Source: DASUPK01 sp963804595
Lineage (GTDB): Bacteria; Actinomycetota; Thermoleophilia; Solirubrobacterales; 70-9
DNA: 64,000 nucleotides
Reading direction: 5' to 3'
Assembly (NCBI GenBank): GCA_963804595.1
Contig: CAWDQZ010000009.1
Coordinates: 248,001 to 312,000, forward strand
Shown piece after piece: positions 60,378-64,000 of the stretch. The notes below the pieces were generated by a model. That model had not been told where the DNA came from, searched no databases, and saw only the letters and a list, made by a program, of their open reading frames with translations. A program made the position numbers and the translations under genes. Position 1 is the first letter of the stretch. Each line of letters opens with the position of its first letter.

Positions 60378-61268
60378 CTACGTAGCGGGGAGTGGATCGA
60401 TCGGCCGGCTGGCGCTCTCAGCTTCCTGCTCGACGCGGAGGATCTCGCTGAGCGCCGCGACACCGACCTCGAGCTGCTCGGCAGTCGGCTCCTTCGTCGC
60501 GATCAGCCGCTGGATCTCGTGACCGGGGCGGTGGAACGCGCGCGCAGCCGACGTCTCCGGATTGCGGTCGCTCCAGGCGAACATCTCGGCGGCGAGGGAG
60601 GCGCTCGCCACTCCGACGGCCGCCCTCGCCAGCGGCCCTGGTCTCTCGAGCGTCCGCTCCAGCAGGACCTGGCCGGCGGCGGAGAGGACGAGCATCGGGA
60701 CCACGAGGTTCGACCCGCATCGGTCGTGCTCCTTGGTCGCGGATGCCGGATCGTCCGAGCCGGACTCGTACGCCCCGATGGCCTTGTGCTCGACGCCGTG
60801 ATACGCGGCCAGGTTGCGATCGCTGAGCGCGACCATCGCGGGTGCCAGGCCGAGAGCGGCCTGCAGCAGCTCGTTGGCGGCGCTGGAGCGGCGGCGGCGG
60901 AGCGCCCTGCTCGCGCCCGACGCGATCAGCATCGCGGCGATGACGCGGACGTCCTCGAAGGGCAGGCGCGCGGCGCGCAGGCGCATGCGGACCATCGGGA
61001 TCAGGATGAACGCCTCGGTGAGCCGCAACGGCCCCCGCAGAAGCGGGACCCGAACCGCGAGCTCCGGCGCGAGCGCCGGCTTCGGTCCCGAGGCAACCTG
61101 GATCTCGCCGTTCTCGTCCCGCGCCGCCGCGGCCCAGGACGTCGGCCCGTGAATCAGCAGTCCGTTGCGGAGGGCCATGCCGCCGAGACGCAGGACGTAC
61201 TCCTCCTGGACGGTTTCCCCCACGTCGCCGTTCTGGCTCACGTCGCCGTTCTGGCTGGCATCGCTCAC
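60378..61268 (-). CDS. DUF1385-family membrane-associated protein
   Basis: A 296-residue DUF1385 protein (actinobacterial variant). The signature YHGVEHKAIGAYESG followed by a Cys in DRCGSNLVVPML matches the conserved H-G-x-E-H-K and R-C-G motif. Hydrophobic segments around 188-205 and 213-232 suggest membrane insertion. The N-terminus has a duplicated SQNGDV hexapeptide (residues about 5-16), encoded by an exact 18-base tandem repeat at 61221-61256. Function unknown. The ATG overlaps the M20 peptidase stop by 4 bases. Confidence 0.85.
   Translation of the reverse strand: MSDASQNGDVSQNGDVGETVQEEYVLRLGGMALRNGLLIHGPTSWAAAARDENGEIQVASGPKPALAPELAVRVPLLRGPLRLTEAFILIPMVRMRLRAARLPFEDVRVIAAMLIASGASRALRRRRSSAANELLQAALGLAPAMVALSDRNLAAYHGVEHKAIGAYESGSDDPASATKEHDRCGSNLVVPMLVLSAAGQVLLERTLERPGPLARAAVGVASASLAAEMFAWSDRNPETSAARAFHRPGHEIQRLIATKEPTAEQLEVGVAALSEILRVEQEAESASRPIDPLPAT
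61221..61256. repeat. Exact 18-base tandem repeat in DUF1385 gene
   Basis: Two identical copies of CACGTCGCCGTTCTGGCT (61221-61238 and 61239-61256) encode SQNGDV twice on the minus strand. Slippage here would keep the frame. Confidence 0.9.
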
Positions 61269-62602
61269 CCGAGCATCCTCCTGGGCAGCTCGTAGAAGAA
61301 GCTCGCCGCGAGCTCGATGTCCGAGGCGGGAATCCGCTCATCGGGGGCATGAATCAGGGGCGCGGACTCGAGCAGGCCGATCTCCCGATGCGGGCAGAAC
61401 CCGTAGACCACGGCGTCCGGGAAGGCGGTCCGGAACGGATTGCTGTCGCTGAAGCCGGGCATCACGATCGGCCCGATGCCGGCACCCGGGTCGACCTCGC
61501 CGAGCCATTCGCGGATCGCATCGGCCAGAGGCGACTCCAGCGGCGAGGCGTTCCCGACCACGGCCTCGCTGAACTCGACGCTGTAGTCACCCTCGCCGAT
61601 CACGGACTTGAGCGCCGCCAGCGCCTCCTCCTCGCCATAGCCGGGCGGAACGCGGCAGTCGATCAGCACCTCGGCCTCGGAGGGGATCACGTTCGCCTTC
61701 TTGCCACCCTGAGCGATGGTCGGCGTCAGCGTCACGCTGAGCATCGGCTCGACCAGGAAGTCTGCGATCAGCGGCTGCTCCGCCCGCAGGCGCTCGAGGC
61801 CGTCCCTGGTCCCCTCCGCGCTCGTGAAGGGCTCGCCCAGCAGCTCCTCGAGCAGGGCCTCTCCGACCTCCGTCGGCTCCGGCGCCGGCTGCTCGGAGAG
61901 CGCCGAGATGTAGCCCGCCAGCTTGAGCAGCGCGTTGTCCCCTATCCGCGGCACCGAGGCGTGGCCGGCGCGGCCGTGCGCCCGCAGCTTCATCCGGAAG
62001 ATGCCCTTCTCGCCGACGCTGAGCACGTAATGACGTCGGTCGCCGAGCTCCACGTGCTCCCCGCCGCCCTCGTTGACGACGAAGTCCGCGCGCACCTTGT
62101 CCGGGTGGGCCTCGCAGAGCCACTGGGCTCCCAGCCCGCCGCCGACCTCCTCGTCCGCGGTGACCACCAGCAGCAGCTCACCCGCGGGGCGCCAGCCGCT
62201 CTCGCCAAGCGCGATGCAGGCCGCGGCCTCGGCGGCGACCTGTCCTTTCATGTCGAGCGCGCCGCGGCCGCGGACCCAGCCGTCGACCACGTCGCCCGCC
62301 CAGGGGTCGAAGCTCCACTCGTCCGGGTCTGCTCTGACCGTGTCCATATGGCCCAGTAGGGCGAGCGTCGGCCCGTCCTCGCTGCCTCGGAGCCGCGCTA
62401 CGAGGTTCGGACGCCCGGGCTCGGCCTCGAGCAGCTCGCACTCGAAGCCCGCCGCCCTCAGCCGCTCGCGCAGGAGCTCCTGCCCACCACCCTCGTTGCC
62501 GGGCGGGTTGACGGTGTTCATCTGGATCAGGCGGCCGAGCAGCTCGACCGCGGAGGGGCCGAGGCCCTGCGGGACTGCCGTCGTGGCGGTGCCCTCCTCC
62601 AT
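61265..62602 (-). CDS. M20-family metallopeptidase/deacylase
   Basis: A 445-residue M20 enzyme (ArgE/DapE/acetylornithine deacetylase-like). The dimetal site is in LALLGHMDTVRAD (His, Asp), VRGRGALDMKGQVAAEAA, LLVVTADEEVGGGLGA (catalytic Glu pair), and the late APLIHAPDERIPASDIE His-Glu. The lid dimerisation domain is about residues 200-320. The substrate is probably an N-acyl amino acid or dipeptide. TAAGCT (62614-62609) ends 6 bases before the ATG. First gene of a run including DUF1385 and, further on, the epimerase. Confidence 0.9.
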   Translation of the reverse strand: MEEGTATTAVPQGLGPSAVELLGRLIQMNTVNPPGNEGGGQELLRERLRAAGFECELLEAEPGRPNLVARLRGSEDGPTLALLGHMDTVRADPDEWSFDPWAGDVVDGWVRGRGALDMKGQVAAEAAACIALGESGWRPAGELLLVVTADEEVGGGLGAQWLCEAHPDKVRADFVVNEGGGEHVELGDRRHYVLSVGEKGIFRMKLRAHGRAGHASVPRIGDNALLKLAGYISALSEQPAPEPTEVGEALLEELLGEPFTSAEGTRDGLERLRAEQPLIADFLVEPMLSVTLTPTIAQGGKKANVIPSEAEVLIDCRVPPGYGEEEALAALKSVIGEGDYSVEFSEAVVGNASPLESPLADAIREWLGEVDPGAGIGPIVMPGFSDSNPFRTAFPDAVVYGFCPHREIGLLESAPLIHAPDERIPASDIELAASFFYELPRRMLG

Positions 62603-62640
62603 GCGGCCAGCTTAGGGACTCCGGCGTCCCGGACCATGCC

Positions 62641-63783
62641 CTACGGGAGCTGAGCTCCCGCCAGGGCGAGCACCGCTCCGATCGCGCCGGCGGCCACCAG
62701 GGTCCCCACGATGCTTCTTCGCAGAACGAGCAGCGCGATCGCCGCGCCGGCCAGGACTCCGACCTGCCAGCCCTCGCTGATAGCGCCCGCCAGGGTGACG
62801 GCCGAGCCGAGGATCGCTCCGATCGCCGCGGGTCCGGCGCCGTCGAGAAAGCCCCGGGCCCTCTCATTCCCGCGCAACCGCTCGAAGCGACCGCCCCCGA
62901 GCAGGATGAAGGAGAACGAGGGCGCGAAGGCGACGGCCGCGGCGAGCAGCGCGCCGCCGACGCCGTGGGCGGCGTAGCCGACGGCGGCCACCGTCGCCAC
63001 CACGGGGCCGGGCGTGACCTGGCCGATGGCGACCGCGTTGAGGAACTGTGCGTCGGTCATCCAGTGATAGACGTCGACCGCGTCCCCCTGCATCAGCGGG
63101 ATGATCACGAAGCCCCCTCCGAAGGAGAGAGCGCCGACCTTGAACGCCGTCCAGGCGAGGGCGCCGACGCCGCCGGTCGACGCCGCGCCAGCGACCAGCG
63201 CGGCCGGGCTCAGGCTCGCGGCGTTCCCGCTGAACCAGGTCCGCCGAGCCACCTCGAACAGCCCGCAGGCGACCAGTACGAGCACCAGGTACGGCCCAAT
63301 CACGATCGCCGCGATGACGCCCGCGAGCAGATACGTGAGCCAGCGGAGCCGGTGTCCGTGGCCCTCCATCGCGTGTTCGTAACTCGGCCCGACCAGCTCC
63401 CCGCCGGCCCGCACGGCGACCGCGGCGACTGCCGCTCCGGCCCCGGCTCCCGCCCCACGCACCCATTCCGGCGGCGCGGAGGCCAGGAAGAGCACCGAGA
63501 GCGCCAGCACCATCAGCACCGCGGGCAGGACGAAGCCGAGTCCGCCGACCACAGCTCCCGCGGGGCCGCCGACGCGATAGGCGCAGAAGATCGAGAGCTG
63601 GGTCGAGGCGGGTCCCGGGAGCAGCGAACAAGCGGCGTTCGCGTCCTCGAAGGAGCGGGCGTCCATCCAGCCTTTCCGGCGCACCACCAGATCGCGGAGC
63701 AGGCTGATGTGCGCGGGCGGGCCGCCGAACCCGGTCAGTCCGATCCGCAGCCACTCCCGCGCGATCACGCTCAGGGGCGCCAT
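62641..63783 (-). CDS. chrA: Chromate transporter (CHR family), two-domain
   Basis: A 380-residue membrane transporter with two homologous halves. The first has RIGLTGFGGPPAHISLLRDLVVRRKGWMD and NAACSLLPGPASTQLSIFCAYRVGGPAGAVVGGLGFVLPA. The second has FKVGALSFGGGFVIIPLMQGDAV and VAIGQVTPGPVVATVAAVGY. The paired FGGP and PGP motifs are diagnostic of ChrA, which exports chromate. Starts at 63783, 63795 and 63807 are all in frame; 63783 begins the usual sequence and avoids overlap with the divergent gene. Confidence 0.9.
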   Translation of the reverse strand: MAPLSVIAREWLRIGLTGFGGPPAHISLLRDLVVRRKGWMDARSFEDANAACSLLPGPASTQLSIFCAYRVGGPAGAVVGGLGFVLPAVLMVLALSVLFLASAPPEWVRGAGAGAGAAVAAVAVRAGGELVGPSYEHAMEGHGHRLRWLTYLLAGVIAAIVIGPYLVLVLVACGLFEVARRTWFSGNAASLSPAALVAGAASTGGVGALAWTAFKVGALSFGGGFVIIPLMQGDAVDVYHWMTDAQFLNAVAIGQVTPGPVVATVAAVGYAAHGVGGALLAAAVAFAPSFSFILLGGGRFERLRGNERARGFLDGAGPAAIGAILGSAVTLAGAISEGWQVGVLAGAAIALLVLRRSIVGTLVAAGAIGAVLALAGAQLP

Positions 63784-63805
63784 GCGCCGGTTCATACTTG
63801 ACGGC

Positions 63806-64000
63806 ATGGCCGAGCGCCTATTCGAGACCGGGGGTGAGAGCCCCCGCACCGGCGTCCCTCCCGAGGATGCGCCGCTCGCAACCCGCATGCGGCCTCGCGA
63901 TCTCGACGAGTTCGTCGGGCAGTCGCACCTGCTCGGGGAGGGCTCCGCGCTCCGCGTGGCAATCGAGTCCGGCGAGCCGCACTCCGCGATCTTCTACGGG
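63806..64000 (+). CDS. rarA: RarA/MgsA-type AAA+ ATPase, 5' part (runs off window)
   Basis: Sixty-five N-terminal residues, open to the window end. PLATRMRPRDLDEFVGQSHLLGEGSALRVAIESGEPHSAIFYG is the standard RarA start, leading into the Walker A loop that lies just outside. RarA acts at stalled replication forks. CATACT (63793-63798) ends 7 bases before the ATG, again leaderless-like. Divergent from chrA with only 22 bases between them. Confidence 0.88.
   Translation, partial: MAERLFETGGESPRTGVPPEDAPLATRMRPRDLDEFVGQSHLLGEGSALRVAIESGEPHSAIFYG

Overview
The window is high-GC, gene-dense bacterial chromosome with short intergenic gaps (none above 300 bases), many GTG starts and many stop/start overlaps of 1 to 8 bases. 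It encodes a CIRCE-controlled groESL operon, a long-form RmlA, a DUF2342-type (F420-associated) zincin, Lhr, an AdnA-like nuclease, methylmalonyl-CoA epimerase, DUF1385 and DUF6458-like proteins, and a GAAC-N4-GTTC LexA box pair. Together these point to Actinobacteria, and the flavour fits Thermoleophilia/Solirubrobacterales; that placement is inference. I see no rRNA, tRNA, CRISPR array, insertion sequence or prophage. Apart from small repeats and one decayed FG-GAP gene, it reads as ordinary chromosome rather than a mobile island.

Layout. 1-1160: an ArsR-AHSA1-SMP30 operon with its operator. 1181-4787: a metallo-beta-lactamase hydrolase, a penicillin acylase family protein and a PPOX flavoprotein. 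4997-8614: a complete dTDP-L-rhamnose operon in the order rmlA-rmlD-rmlB-rmlC. 8821-10983: an MMPL exporter. 11093-16481: Lhr helicase and an Fpg/Nei glycosylase. 16499-18839: Crp regulator, protein-isoaspartate methyltransferase, ASCH and SRPBCC proteins. 18859-20925: promoter, CIRCE, groES and groEL. 21043-25201: small membrane protein, NAD(P)-binding protein, ferredoxin, GT87-type protein and Mrp. 25255-31152: a small basic protein behind two tandem LexA boxes, a zincin, an inositol-monophosphatase-type enzyme and a large UvrD-like/PD-(D/E)XK nuclease with a damaged Walker A. 31165-38592: SMR exporter with TetR, PAC2, YhaM-like nuclease, a pair of half-size TauE/SafE genes, trehalose-phosphatase, and an MFS exporter with divergent TetR. 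38597-46853: PolX (frameshifted), dolichol-phosphate-mannose-synthase-like GT2, thioredoxin, RidA, RibD-C, HAD, IleS and VOC. 46947-53448: AraC, MarR, lipoprotein, fumarase, aldehyde dehydrogenase and SpoIID. 53458-57563: AttH-like protein, a two-gene methylthioadenosine salvage cassette and YchF. 57575-64000: PAP2, BtrH-like, methyltransferase, epimerase, DUF1385, M20 peptidase, ChrA and the start of RarA.

Two patterns cut across the genes. First, at least fifteen genes carry a TAGnnT hexamer whose last base lies 6-9 bases before the start codon. This is the geometry of a -10 box feeding a leaderless mRNA, and it was used here to choose several starts. Second, four genes (DUF2342 zincin, IMPase, PolX, thioredoxin) lose their normal C-terminus to an apparent one-base indel, two of them in short homopolymers. 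This suggests either residual assembly errors or true decay, and the literal ORFs should be read with that in mind.

The most interesting spots are the tandem LexA boxes in front of an unrecognised small basic protein, the nuclease with Arg in place of the Walker A Lys, the Fpg/Nei enzyme without its N-terminal catalytic Pro, and the split TauE/SafE pair reading off what looks like a bidirectional promoter. The adjacent MTA deaminase and phosphorylase genes probably form an MTA-to-methylthioinosine route.
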